NCBI GenBank assembly: GCA_030789695.1
Contig: CM061142.1
Coordinates: 568,159,281-568,223,280 of the forward strand
From: Scilla litardierei
Lineage: Eukaryota; Streptophyta; Magnoliopsida; Asparagales; Asparagaceae
Length of the DNA: 64,000 bases
Direction: 5' to 3'
The notes under the pieces were generated by a model, which was not told the DNA's origin, did not search any database, and saw nothing but the letters and a program-made list of their open reading frames with translations. Both the position numbers and the translations under genes were made by a program. Shown here one piece after another: positions 11,391-22,611 of this stretch (position 1 is its first letter; the number at the start of each line of letters is the position of its first letter).

Positions 11391-11655
11391 AAGCTCAATC
11401 TTTCATGCTATAACTCCTTATTGAGCTCATATCTTTTTTGATTGTCTTTCTTCATGTGCTTTATTGTTTTATGAGATTAAGAAAGGCAATTGTGACTTAT
11501 TTGATTTCATGAGTTTTCGAAGTTGATTGGAGTAATTTGTGTTTCAATGGATGTATTGTTCTCATAATGATTTTATGATGTATTTGTGATTAGAGTATAG
11601 GTCCTAGGGTGAGTGTTCTTATTCTCTGGAATTCTATCTCACTGTGCATTTTTGG
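11391..11655 (+). other. Non-coding spacer downstream of copia 1 pol
   Basis: AT-rich and without a gene. The pol stop context is TAG AAG CTC. It lacks the TAG CAR YYA readthrough context described for soybean SIRE1, so ORF3 here is not expected to be made by stop suppression. Confidence 0.4.
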
Positions 11656-12130
11656 ACCAGGACAGACGATTGTTTTTCTTTTGACAGTCGACTGCCCTAC
11701 TCTATATCCTCTATATGAAAATTGGTATCTTTCGCACAGCCGACTGATGACTGTTTTACAGTCGACTGTTTTCTTAACAGGCGACTGTAATTTAGTTATC
11801 AGGCGACTGTACTCTCTGTCGAATTTTTACAGTGTTCTCTGTTATTCTTGTGATCTGTATTAATTCTCGGCCAGCCGACTGTTGTGTATATGTCAGTCGA
11901 CTGTCCAGTGGAAAGGCGACTGCATTATATTTGCCAGTCGACTGCCCATCTTTTTGAGCTTTAATTTTATCACTTCATGCAATCGACTGACTTTTGTTCT
12001 CCAGTCGACTGTCATATGCTGTGTCGGTTCATGTGATTTGATCCTAGCCGTTGATTCCCTGATCCAACTGCTCAGATTGATTTCCCCTATTTTATATTCA
12101 GTTGACGCGATCACTTCCCCACGTCGACTC
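11656..12130 (+). promoter_or_regulatory. Second ACAGTCGACTGT-type array plus TATA-like box upstream of ORF3
   Basis: About thirteen copies or variants of the same motif that fills the LTR (for example near 11684, 11758, 11775, 11894, 11936, 12001) occur between pol and ORF3. A TATA-like TATTTTATATT follows at 12088-12098, then a C/T-rich stretch that looks like a plant 5' leader, then the ORF3 ATG at 12364. The layout repeats that of the LTR promoter (array, TATA, leader). I infer a possible internal promoter for ORF3. Confidence 0.55.
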
Positions 12131-12363
12131 TCTCTCTCCTCCGCTTCGACCGTCCAACTTCCTGCTTGTTTTTCTCTACAAAAACGATCGATTTCTCTTC
12201 TTCAACCATCGATCTTCTCCTAATCGTCGTTGTCGATCGTGTTCTACCATTGTCTTTGATCTTCTTCTCCGTGATCGTCTGTATTTCCACAGTTGGTTTG
12301 CTTTCTCTCTCTTGCTCTTCGTTGTTTCCTTTCGTTGCTTTAGTTTCTCCTTCTCTTGTTTCC

Positions 12364-13806
12364 ATGGCTCCTAAACCTAAGGGAAAAGAGAAGATCGCTG
12401 CTTCTAAACAACCTAGGGCTCCCAAGAAACTCATTTCCAAGAGAAAGAAACCCTATAAAGCTCGAACCAAGCATGCTCGGTCTCCCGTGCGTTCGTCCTC
12501 GCTGGGTTACTCACCTTCTGCCTCTTCTAGCGATGCTCAGCCTTTGATTCATCGTCAGCGCAAGCCTGCTGGTGTTCACATCAGTGAGCCTGCTACTGAG
12601 ATTCCTCATGTGTCTCCTTATGTATCCAGTTCGTCTGAAGAGACTCCTGCTGTACCCCCCTCTGATCCACTGGTTCCCGTTTGCCGAGACGACCTTTGTC
12701 TGGAAAAGTTTCACTCTCTCCTAGGGATCAACCTACTTAGGGAGCGGTACATTGCTTTCCCCGCATTCACTGCTGAGGGACTCTCTGACATTCTTTCCGC
12801 TACTCACCTGGCCGATCTTTTTCGCTTCTCTCAGCGCGAGTCCCCCAGAGCCTATCCATTTCTGGTGAAGCTCTTCTATGCGAACCGCATTCGCGGTGAG
12901 TATTCGACTACCGGCATCCTTGATACTGTCGTCCAGGGAACCCACATTCAGATCACTCGCTCTCTCTTAGGGACTATTCTTAGGATTCCTTCTGTCGGTT
13001 CCCTCCCCACTGATATTAGCATTTCCGAGATTGTCGATCTTGACCAGTCTGTTCTCCGGGATATGTTTCGAGAGGTTCCTTTAGCTCTTGATTTGGGTGT
13101 CAGATCATCCATGTTCTCTGCACGGGGTTGGGCTGTTCACCTAGTGGTGAAGTCCAACATTCTGCCGCGATATGGATCGTCTGACCAGCCTTCTCAGGAT
13201 ATCCTGAAGTGTATGTATGCTATTTTTTCTGGCATGCCCGTGAACTGGGCCGGTGTCCTCCTTGACAGGATGGACAAGGTTGAGTTCATGTCCTCCTGGT
13301 CTCACATTCCTTATGGTGGTCTTTTGACTCGTGTCTTCCATCACTTCGGTGTTGATTTGACTCGTTACGAGCCCATGCCCTTTGGCCCTCTCCTCGACGC
13401 TTCTGCGAAGTCGAAGTCCTCTTCGGCTCTGCAGACTTCCTCGAAGAAGAGGAAGTCTACTTCAGCTCCATCCTTATCCACTGTGCCTCCAGCTGATTTG
13501 CCTTCATCATCATCTGCTCCACCGTCTCAGGATACTCTTTTGACGATGATCTCTGGTATTTACAGATTGCTGTCTCTCTCACTCCTCCATCAGGGAATTC
13601 CCTTCCCTGAGGATTTGAGACAGTATCTCCCTCAGCCTCATGTGCCTCCCCAGCCTTCTGGTGTCGTTGAGCCTCCTGGTGTTGCTTCTACACAGGATGT
13701 TGCTGCTGCTGCTTCTGTTGCTCCTTCTGACCCTCCTCCAGAGGATACTCCTGCTGCTACAGAGCCTGCTTCCTCGTCTGCAGCTCCTGGAGGTGCTCAC
13801 CCTTAG
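12364..13806 (+). CDS. ORF3 of copia 1: plant-transposon-protein domain in envelope position
   Basis: The first ATG in the frame is at 12364 and gives 480 residues; the frame is open further upstream but without an ATG. Residues 1-50 are strongly basic (MAPKPKGKEK, KKLISKRKKPYKARTK), followed by a Ser/Pro-rich linker. The conserved domain runs from about residue 100 to 340 (KFHSLLGINLLRERYIAFP, then RESPRAYPFLVKLFYANRI, LLGTILRIPSVG and YAIFSGMPVNWAGVLLDRM). This is what I know as the putative plant transposon protein family found in SIRE/Maximus elements at the place of a retroviral env. The C-terminus is Ser/Pro/Ala-rich (residues 345-480). I see no clear signal peptide or transmembrane anchor after the ATG. 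The frame is intact although gag-pol is broken. Its role is unknown. Confidence 0.75.
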   Translation: MAPKPKGKEKIAASKQPRAPKKLISKRKKPYKARTKHARSPVRSSSLGYSPSASSSDAQPLIHRQRKPAGVHISEPATEIPHVSPYVSSSSEETPAVPPSDPLVPVCRDDLCLEKFHSLLGINLLRERYIAFPAFTAEGLSDILSATHLADLFRFSQRESPRAYPFLVKLFYANRIRGEYSTTGILDTVVQGTHIQITRSLLGTILRIPSVGSLPTDISISEIVDLDQSVLRDMFREVPLALDLGVRSSMFSARGWAVHLVVKSNILPRYGSSDQPSQDILKCMYAIFSGMPVNWAGVLLDRMDKVEFMSSWSHIPYGGLLTRVFHHFGVDLTRYEPMPFGPLLDASAKSKSSSALQTSSKKRKSTSAPSLSTVPPADLPSSSSAPPSQDTLLTMISGIYRLLSLSLLHQGIPFPEDLRQYLPQPHVPPQPSGVVEPPGVASTQDVAAAASVAPSDPPPEDTPAATEPASSSAAPGGAHP

Positions 13807-14007
13807 ATCGATGTTTGAGTGATGATATTTTGAGTGATCCTGATACATGTTCTGTCTTTGTATGATGGATGATGTTGTCTGCGACTTTTATATATGTATG
13901 ATGATATACTTTGATGTCGTCATAATGTTGTATCATTTTCTTGATCATGATGTATCTTTTTTTTGGGGATGGCCATGTAGATGACCATCCGTTGATGTTC
14001 TCAGCTG

Positions 14008-14062
<55 letters not shown>

Positions 14063-14741
14063 TTGCACCCCTCTCTTGTGTCACACTATGCTATATTGTT
14101 TAACTGCTTTATATCTATATATATTGTTTAACTCTCGTATCTGTGTGATGTATGATATGTTGTCTCTATGTATGCTTCACTCTCCTTGATGTGCTTTTGA
14201 GACAATATACGGATTTGATATTGGTTAATTCATGCTCTTTCGTTGATGTGATGAATGTGTGAAAATTATTTTCAGTTCGAATATCTAAAATGTTGAGATT
14301 GGATTTCAATTCCATTACTCACATGTGTATATGATGAGATTTTATGAGTTTTTGATCCGATATATCTTTATACTCCTTGATTGTTGTTAGTTCGTATTTA
14401 GCACTATTAGTGTTGTTATTTGCTCCCACCTTTTTGGATAATCCCATAGGGGGAGAGAAATAAACATACAAGATTCATGATGGATGTGCTAAGTATGTTC
14501 TAACGCTTGAATCTAAGATTTTCGTTGCCTTAGATTCAGGGGGAGTAAGATTACAATGAATAGGGATTTAATTTTCCTAGATTTCTTGAATTGAATTCAT
14601 TCATATCTCACTCATTTGCTTCAATTGATATGTAGATGCTCTAATATTTGTTGACTAACTTAATTGGCATCTATGTAGGGGGAGTAAGTTTTCATTGCGC
14701 ACAACTATTTATCTTTTTGTTTATGTTAGTTTGTCATCATC
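13807..14741 (+). other. 3' untranslated region of copia 1 with repeated GGGGGAG tracts
   Basis: No gene. It contains an (AT)n microsatellite and three internal polypurine-tract-like GGGGGAG runs at 14449-14455, 14539-14545 and 14678-14684, ahead of the true tract at 14742. SIRE-like elements commonly have such purine tracts in this region. Confidence 0.6.
14010..14057. repeat. (AT)n microsatellite
   Basis: About 48 bp of uninterrupted TA dinucleotides inside the copia 1 3' untranslated region. Confidence 0.97.
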
Positions 14742-14755
14742 AAAAAGGGGGAGAA
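14742..14755 (+). promoter_or_regulatory. Polypurine tract of copia 1
   Basis: AAAAAGGGGGAGAA lies immediately before the 3' LTR, preceded by TCATCATC. It primes plus-strand synthesis. The same TCATCATCAAAAAGGGGGAG string precedes the copia 2 3' LTR. Confidence 0.93.
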
Positions 14756-16549
14756 TGTTGAGTATTGGACTTCTCCCTACTTAGTGTTAATGATGAGCAA
14801 ACATAAATACTTGTGACTAATCCCATATTTTGCAGTTAATCCATTCCCTAAGCTTATTATGAAGATCAACTAGCAATGGATGACTCACAAACGTCATTGA
14901 AGGCAAATGATATGAATTGGATGATCGTAGATTGATGATTGAAGCTCTGTAAAGACTTCATGCTCATACGATGGAAAGAAGAGATTATTCGTCAATGTAA
15001 TTTTTCCCTTATCTCTTCTAGTATGTAGCTTAGAAGTAGAACTTTGATGGAGCACCCACACACATCTACATTCTGTCATAGGACATCTTTAGACTTTTGT
15101 CCTTTGATCCTAATTCAACCCTCTTGTGTTTGTGCTAGGATTATTTATAATAGCCGACTGCTTAACAGTTTACAGTCGCCTGTCTCAACAACAGTCGACT
15201 GTGTTTTGTTCTACAGTCGCCTGTTATGCACAGACTATTACAACGTAGTTTTTGGGCCTTCTCTGATTATCTCGCACAGGTTACTGTTGAACGTTTAACA
15301 GGCGCCTGTCTTAGTGACAGTCGACTGTGAATGGTTCATCAGTCGCCTGTCTCTCCTTGCCCAAACTCTGTTTGTTCTGAGTTCTACGGCCAGTCGACTT
15401 ATGCTGTATATACAGTTGACTGTCTATTAGATCAGTCGACTGTCTATGCTGCAACAGTCGCTTGTCTGTAAGTCATTTCTTTGACTCAGCTCTCTGGAAA
15501 TTTATCATGATTGTGACAGTCGTCTGTTTAAGGTTATACAGTCGCATGTTCTGATTAACAGTCGAATGTGTTCCTTGCTTCAGTCGTCTGTCCTGTATCT
15601 TGTGAGATTTCCAGTATTTTATCTAACTTACTCTTCTCTCAGCCACTCGCCTGTCGAAGAATGTACAGTCACCTATTGGTTTAACAGATGACTGTCTTGG
15701 CTTCATCAGTCGACTGTCCACGTGGTAAGTTACCGTTATGAATTCTCACCTACCCTTGCTGACTGTGCAACAGTCGACTGTGCGAGTTCAGATTATATCC
15801 GTTGAGATTTTTCTCACGGATTTCGATTGGGTTTTTGCCTAAACTGTTTTGTGGATGTGAGAAAGCTATAAATAGAGCTTCTACTGTTCCATTGGAAGGT
15901 TACTCATTCATTGCAAAATCCTTCAAGCTTTCATTTCCAAAGATCAAAGCTCTCAAATCCAAAGCCCTAAGTATTTCCAAATCTTGTTCTCTTGCTCTCC
16001 AACCTAGAACCAAAGTTTGATCTTCTAGGCATTTGGTGCAGTCAAGAGAAAGGGCTTTCACCTCTCTTCCAAGAGAGTTCTTCAACACACATCACACTTC
16101 TCCTTCAAGTTCTACTTCAAGGCATAGGTGATTGTAAGTGTTGCTTTAATATTTCATAACTTTTGTTATTTGATTTGTGCTCTAGGTTGTGAGAGTGGTT
16201 TTGCTTGCTCCCAAGTTGTGAGAGTCAAGGACATCGATTGTATTCGATTGCACTTGTAGGGTTGCTACAAGTGGGCTATAAGAAAACCTCAAGTTAGGGT
16301 TCTAACTTGAGTATCTGGTGTTATCCGGATGGTAGGGACGTAGGATTACCGGGAACAAGTCGGGAGTTGACTTGGGTAATCCGAACCCTTGAAACATATC
16401 TGCGTTTGCATGTGTTTCTCTTTGGGTCGTTTTTCTATTCCGCAATATTTGTTGGATTGCATTTTATTTGGCGTAAATTCCTTTTAAATTTGCATAAACA
16501 CTATTCAACCCCCCCTTCTAGTGTTTTCCCCATAGACAGGGTCCTTACA
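14756..16549 (+). mobile_element. 3' LTR of copia element 1
   Basis: 1794 bp, same ends as the 5' LTR. It differs by scattered substitutions (I estimate 2-3 percent by eye) and by a 22-bp deletion that removed one copy of the palindromic motif near 15780. The motif array lies at about 15152-15783 and the TATA box at 15867-15875. Confidence 0.92.
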
Positions 16550-16554
16550 TAACT

Positions 16555-17011
16555 CCTTACAAGCCTCTTCAGCCACTCGCTCGACTGCCTCTACCCTCAG
16601 ACACTCCCGCTCAAGGGCCGCCTCAAGCTCGGCGACCGCTCCCCATTCCGCTGCACCTCTACAGCCATCGAGGACGCCTGCGAGACGAAAGGGATGAGGT
16701 TCGAGCTAAACAAGATGGGATCGAGAGAAGAAGAGACTTACCTGCTGAATCTGTCATACCATGCAATCCACCAGGCTCTTAGAGTGGACCCTCTCCAAGA
16801 GAGAGCAGTCCACCGACAGAATGGAGCTCTACACCAACCGGACAGCCACGTCAAGTTTGGTAAAAACTGATCCCCCAGACGGGGCCTTGAGTCTGCGACC
16901 AAACATAGACACAGCGTGCCCAACCCCGACCGGAGTTTGCACGGCCTGGAGGGTAGGAGAGTTCTCCCCCAAGCCATGGGGACTTCCCTGAGAAGCGGCC
17001 AACGTGGGACT
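16555..17011 (-). pseudogene. Middle piece of the antisense ORF of the Tat-like element
   Basis: On the minus strand this continues towards the piece at 3744-4058. It includes a Ser/Gly/Pro-rich section (SPTLAASQGSPHGLGENSP), FTKLDVAVRLV, and then an alternating Ala/Glu/Leu coiled-coil-like stretch (AVAELEAALERECLRVEAVE). At least two stops are present. It is bounded on the left by the copia 1 insertion and on the right by a deleted antisense copia at 17012. Confidence 0.5.
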
Positions 17012-18365
17012 TGTTGGATCTAGATCTAAGCCTGGGGGGTGAATAGGCTTATAAAATACTCGTGCAACCCACACGAAATCTCAGGCAGTTATAACACAAT
17101 CAATCAGACGCAGAGTATAGTAAATCAGTCACCACATGCACAAGCGATATACCCTGGTTCGGTCGTCCCAACGACCTACGTCCAACCCCAAAACAATACT
17201 AGATTATTTAAGTTAACTGGTACAACCTGTAACTAGAGCACTGGCTCTACACTCACCTGGTTCTCAGTACCTGCACTCACCAAAGTGTCAAACGATAAAA
17301 AACCTAGTAAAGCTCTCTCTTGGCTAGTCCCAACTAGTCAAGTCACTCTTGTCTAGCACCAACCAGACAAGACCCCAAAAGTGTCACAAATATCGTAAAG
17401 TTTTCCCTACAAAGATCGATACACTAATACACGAATATAAAGAGTAAAGAGTTCAGAAAAAGCTCAGTTCGTGTCTGTGTAGTCGTCTCTGTCAATCAGC
17501 TCAGGTCCGATCAAGTCAGACATGATGTAGTCGTCTATCTCACGTCGTGGCATCCCCAAGATGTTGCTGCCTCCAAAGTGTTGCGGCAAAGGATGTAGAA
17601 TCCCTCTTGGTAACTTGTGGCAATGGTGAAAATGAAGCCCCTAGTAGATGTTGCAGCCTCCAAGGTTCTTTTCTCAATCCCTCTCTGTCGAATTACTTTG
17701 TTGATTGGACTGCCGTAAAAATTAAACAGAGAGCCTTTTTGACTCAAGGGACCGGTTGCTTTCCTCTGCAAACAAACAAAAAACCAAAATAAAAAATCAA
17801 TCAAAAAGGTAACCAATAGTTGAAGAGAATACAAAATATTAAACAATTATTTTTAAACCGCTTCTGGTTCACTGCCGATTTCCCCTGACTTTTATTTCTT
17901 TGTTTCACGTGTAGTGCTGCTGGGTCTTGGGTTCATGCGCCTCTCGTGCTGGCAATGCATCAGGTTCTATCTTCCACTATGTTTCCACTCTTAATTACAA
18001 GGGGAAAAAGATGCATCAATGAGTTTTGAGTTTCGTTTAATTGTTTGCACTTAGCCTTCCTCTTTCCTCTAGCGCCACTTTTGTTCAATTTTGCCGAAAG
18101 TGTTTTGGTGCATGTGGTTTTACAAGAAAACACAAAAATTAGTGAAGAAGAGAATTACAATATTGAATACTAAAATACCTTGTATCTCTATTCCTTTCTC
18201 TCTCATTTATCTCCATGTATCAGCTATATGAAAATTTTGGGAGAAAGAGACGATGGGTTTTGGCCGGCTCTTTCTTTGTGGCTGACGCACCGCCAACTGC
18301 TCCTCTATGTTATTCTTCTTAAACGCAGAGCCCCATAGAGCATCTCTTCTACCTTTAAATAGGGA

Positions 18366-20090
18366 TGCTGATTCGGAGTGAAAAGTGTATATTTATACCC
18401 CATAACTACTACCATTTTGTGCTAAAGATTAGGCTTAAACTTGCTCTTTTTCGGTGTATTTTCATTTCATATCATTTTAGGAGCTTACTCTCATTCTTGG
18501 CACTAAATATGGATTTTATCGTCGTTATTGGCTTCCTGATATTTTTCATATGCTCCTGCTATTATTGTGATCATACCGCCAATTTTTGAGAATTATTTGA
18601 GCAATGGATTGTTTTATATGAATTTTGGGAGGTTAATATTAATTTATAATAGTCATTATATTAATTTTCTAATCAAATGGACTAATTTCTCCTTCTCATA
18701 TTTTTCAGGTACTCTGGTATTTTTCTAGATTTTCTGGAATTTTTCCAGAATTTTCTGAAGCTTGGAGATATTTTTAGGATTTATTGGAGGCAGAAAAGAT
18801 ATTCTGGGATTTTTTAAAAAAAGAAAAACAAATAAATAGTAAATGGGCTGTAGCCGCGGCGTGCTTATTGAGCGGGCCACTGAGAATTTAAAAAAAACAA
18901 AAAAAAACCGGCCCTGCGGCCCGCTCGCTGAGCGGGCCGCCACCGTATTTAAAAAAATAAATTGAAAAAAAGAACCGGATGAAGCCCGCTCTGGGGGGCT
19001 GGCACGCGCGCAGCGCGTGCCCGCGCCCAAGAGCGGGCGGGCGTGGTTTTCGGGCCGGGTTTCGACCCGGCCCAGTCGCGGCAGACCCGCTTCTTTGTGT
19101 ATTTTGAGCCTAAAGCGATTTTTGGTGCGGCAGCTTCGTTTTGTTCGCTTTTTACAGATTCTAGGGCTTTGGGGGGCTCTCTTCTTCTCCAAAGGCTAGG
19201 GAGGAGCTTGGGAGGCCATGAGAGCTTGAGGAAGCTTGGTGGAGCTTGGAGAAGCTTGGAGGAAGGCAAATAGGAGGAGGAAAGGGCTCATTTGGGATAG
19301 TTCTTGGGTGAAATCTCTCCTTTTTCATATTGTATTTTGATATCTCTCTTTTGTATGAAACTTGAGATGAATTTTTATGAGATTCTCTTCTTGTTTAGTA
19401 TGATTGGGTAGTGTTAATTTGCTTGGGTTTTGATTTATTGTGTTTGGTTGCTAATTTTAGCCCTAATTTCCTCTTGCACAATTTCATGTTAATGTTGGAT
19501 GATTATTTGGGCACAATTTGATTGGTTAAGAGCCGAGAGGGCACAATTTGAGAAAATACCATGCTCATATTTGATTAGTGCTACGATGATACACTCATCC
19601 ATATTGCAAATTATTGTGTTCTTGAATGCTAAATATTCCGATTGAGTTTCCTTAGTCGGTTAATCAATTGAGTTATATGTGGGTGATTTGGGCTCGATTA
19701 ACTCCACCATTAGTGAACCCGCAACCCATGCTCTTCTCGTAGCCATCCTAACTCCACTTTTGGCTCTCTAACCCTACCCACTTATGATAGAATTTTGTAT
19801 TTCACCACACTTTTTCACACACTCATCCACCGTTAGAGAGGTGGTTGTAACACACTTTATTTTTCTTTATTGATCAATTTTGTGAATATAGAACGACTTG
19901 TCCTTGTGATCTGACCCAGTACTCACCGGTTATTTATTATTGCATTGACACTCCTACGCTTGGGAGTGGAAGGCATGCTACTCGCGCGTCCTTCCGTGTC
20001 AACTAGATGCTGACCTAGTTCTTTTTGTGCTATTTTACCGAGTTTCCATTCGTCCAATTTCTAGCCAATCAAAAGAATTGTTGCATCAAT
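18366..20090 (+). mobile_element. Athila-like gypsy LTR (probably solo), approximate limits
   Basis: It starts TGCTGATTCGG and continues with a segment (TATACCCC, TTTTGTGCTAAAG) that resembles Athila LTR starts. It contains GC-rich inverted repeats at 18855-19045 and ends in a segment typical of Athila U5 (GATCTGACCCAG, CTCCTACGCTTGGGAGTG, TGCTGACCTAG). No internal region, primer site or coding domain flanks it. I could not find a target duplication, so the right limit is a guess. Confidence 0.5.
18855..19045. repeat. GC-rich inverted repeats in the Athila-like LTR
   Basis: GCCCGCTCGCTGAGCGGGC is a near-perfect hairpin, and GGCACGCGCGCAGCGCGTGCC is another close by. Both lie between runs of A, which makes them stand out in base composition. 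Confidence 0.8.
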
Positions 20091-20558
20091 GGGCCAACGA
20101 ATTGCCCTTGCACGTGATTCTGGGCACACATTTTCTCCCTACCAAAAGAAAATGCACTAGTACTTTAATTAGGATTGTTTGAAAAAGGTTGCATGCAATT
20201 ATACATGACAATTTTCTTCTAACAAAATATGTAAAGTATGCTCCTTAAGAATAATTCCCTTTGTATTTGGCTTTTTCAAAAAAAAAAAGCTCCAGCCAAA
20301 CACTTTAAATTATTCCCTTTGAATAATTTTTAGTTTCACCAAATATTTTTGCATGATATCGTGCTCTCTCAATTTGTGTGGCAAGAATGCGGCTAGAAAA
20401 GATCTTCTACAATTGACTTGGTCTTCTTGCTTGACCCTAGATGGATTGCCGTTATTGTTCTTCTTGTTCATTGTACTTGAAAACACTTAGCACACACATC
20501 AAATCGTTCACACACGTTTGTTATCATCAAACACGAAGTTCATAGATCGTTGCTACCA

Positions 20559-21860
20559 TCAATCTCCCCCTTTTGATGATGACAAACTAAGTATAAGATT
20601 TGAGCAATAAATTTCCAAATAGTGTGTGTGAAAGTGTGACGATAGAAGGTGACATGCAATGATATATAATGATGTGCAAGCACTGATGTGCAAAGATAAC
20701 AATATGCATGCTCCCCCTATATTCATGCTCCCCCTTAATCAAACATTCATATTTTCATGAGCATTAATATCAAATACCAATTCACAATGATACCAAGTAC
20801 CACAATACCAAATCTTCCCCAAATTACCACAATACCACATATTCTTTCCCAAATTTCTCCCCCCTTTTTATAATCAAAAGTTGAAACACGAAGTCAATAG
20901 CATATGACATGCAAAAAGAGAGCATTATTAACCATTACCAACAATTGCATGTATACTACCACAGAATAATCAAGTCAAATCCAATGAAATTACACAACTA
21001 TGACTTCAACCCCAACGTGTAAGTGTGATGATTAAAATTGAAGCACATAAGGAAAATCATTTAAGAATGTCAACCAAAACCAATCGACATTTTCCATATA
21101 ACATTTTATCAGCTAGGATTGATTTTCCCCATCTTATTAAAAATGAGTTTAAGATACTACACCAAAAAACATAGCCTATGAGGACTCTTAGATGTGAGGT
21201 GGCATTACTTGACGAGTAAAAACACCAACGCTAAAGTATACTCATAAAGATTATGTTGGATACTCGTGGGTAATAACATTGCCAAGGATTGTATCCATTT
21301 TTCATGCGGAGCAATTAACCTTCTTTTTCATTTTTATACTTGTAGTGTCATTTCTTTTTAATGCTCAATTTTTATCCATGGCAAAGTATGTCATATCCCT
21401 TAGATTTTCAGTTAAGTTTTCCTCCTACATTCACTTTCCATACTTCGTAAACGATATCTCCAAATGTGCAAAAATAATAATACATGTGGAAGTGAAATTG
21501 TAGGTGTAGAAATCAAATTATTTTTAGTCATTGAACATGCCATGAATATTTAGAAAGATGAACATGCGCATGGAGCAAAAAGCAATAATACACCAATTTC
21601 TACATAGATATGAAAATTATTCATGAAAACTTCTTTAATGAATCAAAGGGAAAGATACACATTTAAGCACCAATTTTTTATCGTTTTTTTATTTTCTGCA
21701 TGAAGTACTAAAGCAAACATGAGATGCTATCACACAAAACAAAGAAAATCACACACACATAACAATGCAACTACTAGCACAAAAACAAGAAAAAGTTCAA
21801 GCACACAAGAAAGCATGAAATCTCGTACTAATTTTTATCAATAATACCATAAATACATAG
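20559..21860 (-). other. 3' untranslated region of the deleted antisense copia
   Basis: No gene. On the minus strand it carries several GGGGGAG tracts (seen as CTCCCCC near 20711, 20731 and 20866) besides the polypurine tract at 20566-20576, the same arrangement as in copia 1 and copia 2. Confidence 0.5.
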
Positions 21861-22560
21861 AGCACAAAGATCTCTAAAAGAGGAACGTGTACGAATATCT
21901 GCCGTAGGCTCACCTATAATCAAGTTTGATGGGTAGTTTGGATTGAATCTCAGCTCTCCTCTGGTAACAGCTTCATCTTGTATTTTTGCTGTGTCAGTTT
22001 CAGTTTCCTCTTCTCTTTTAGGTTTCTTCTCATTATTCCTTGGAATGCTTTGTTGTACTACTTTTTCCTCTTCATCGTTCTGCCAGATTTTTGTTTTCTA
22101 GCTTCTTTATCAATCCCATGCTTCCATGTGCTAATCGTCTATGGCATAGTGTGGCCTCTTCTTCGCCTACAAGCAAGCATTTAGAAACAGTTAGTTCTTC
22201 AATCATAAGATTGTAAACATTATTCTTTCTATTTGCGGTAATAATAGTGTCACCTGTGGAGCTATCAATGATTCTACAAAGTTTTGTATCAAATTCAACT
22301 TTCATACCTTTGTCGCACAGCTAACTGATAGAAATGAGGTTATGTGTAAGCTTTTCAACCAATAGGGCATTTGTAAGTTGAAAGGTGTCGTTACTTACAA
22401 CATCTTTACCAATTACCTTGCATTTTCCATTGTCCCCCTAAAGTAACACTTCCTCCTTCATGCTTTATAAAGATAATGAACTTTTTGCTATAACCTGTCA
22501 CGTGTCTTGAGCAGCCAGAGTCTAAGTACCACTCACACCATTGTCCCTTAGCCATGCCAT
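21861..22560 (-). pseudogene. pol: Protease, GAG-pre-integrase and RT-linker remnant of the deleted antisense copia
   Basis: Reading leftwards on the minus strand from 22560: VHGMAKGQW and WYLDSGCSRHVTGYS are the protease region. KVEFDTKLCRIID and TLCHRRLAHGSMGLIKKL (22072-22305) are the GAG-pre-integrase region. Directly after it the sequence jumps to an integrase-RT linker (NPNYPSNLIIGEPTADIRT, then RSSFRDL) and ends. The integrase catalytic core has been deleted between the two, and RT and RNase H are deleted after the linker. Several stops are present. It is non-functional. Confidence 0.75.
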
Positions 22561-22611
22561 GTACCTACACATAGGAAGAGCATGATTTTGGTGAGTGCCT
22601 ACAAAATCAAG

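Larger units (their letters stand above)
4059..16549 (+). mobile_element. Copia element 1 (SIRE/Maximus-like), 12.5 kb, complete structure
   Basis: The LTRs start TGTTGAGTATTGG and end CTTACA. The 5-bp target-site duplication TAACT is perfect (4054-4058 and 16550-16554). The order is 5' LTR, tRNA-Met-type primer site, gag, protease, integrase, RT, RNase H, an extra ORF3, a long 3' untranslated region, polypurine tract, 3' LTR. The order PR-INT-RT-RH is copia type; the long gag, the ORF3 of plant-transposon-protein type and the size are SIRE/Maximus features. Gag-pol now has nonsense codons and a frameshift, so this copy is probably not autonomous. It is inserted into the antisense ORF of the Tat-like element. 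Confidence 0.93.
17012..20558 (-). mobile_element. LTR of the deleted antisense copia, interrupted by an Athila-like LTR
   Basis: The left limit is the TG at 17012; the right limit is next to the minus-strand polypurine tract, where the LTR would begin TGGTAGCAACGATC when read on the minus strand. The total of 3.5 kb is too long for a simple copia LTR because a gypsy-type LTR lies inside at about 18366-20090. The exact inner boundaries are uncertain. Confidence 0.55.
17012..22610 (-). mobile_element. Internally deleted antisense copia element inside the Tat-like element
   Basis: The left end is an LTR terminus (TGTTGGATC followed by a C/G-rich GGGGGGTGAAT run, the reverse of a typical copia LTR 3' end). 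The minus-strand order is protease remnant, GAG-pre-integrase, an integrase-RT linker, 3' untranslated region, polypurine tract (CTCCCCCTTTT at 20566-20576) and LTR. The integrase core, RT and RNase H are missing, and the 5' LTR and gag at the right end are lost at the junction with the Tat antisense ORF near 22610. No target duplication can be verified. Confidence 0.7.

Noticed and set aside
12166..12363. Hydrophobic in-frame extension upstream of ORF3 that looks like a signal peptide
   Set aside because: There is no ATG in it; it overlaps the probable 5' leader, and the basic start at 12364 fits the family better.
17007..17011. GGACT as target duplication of the deleted antisense copia
   Set aside because: No matching copy at the right end; that end is lost by deletion.
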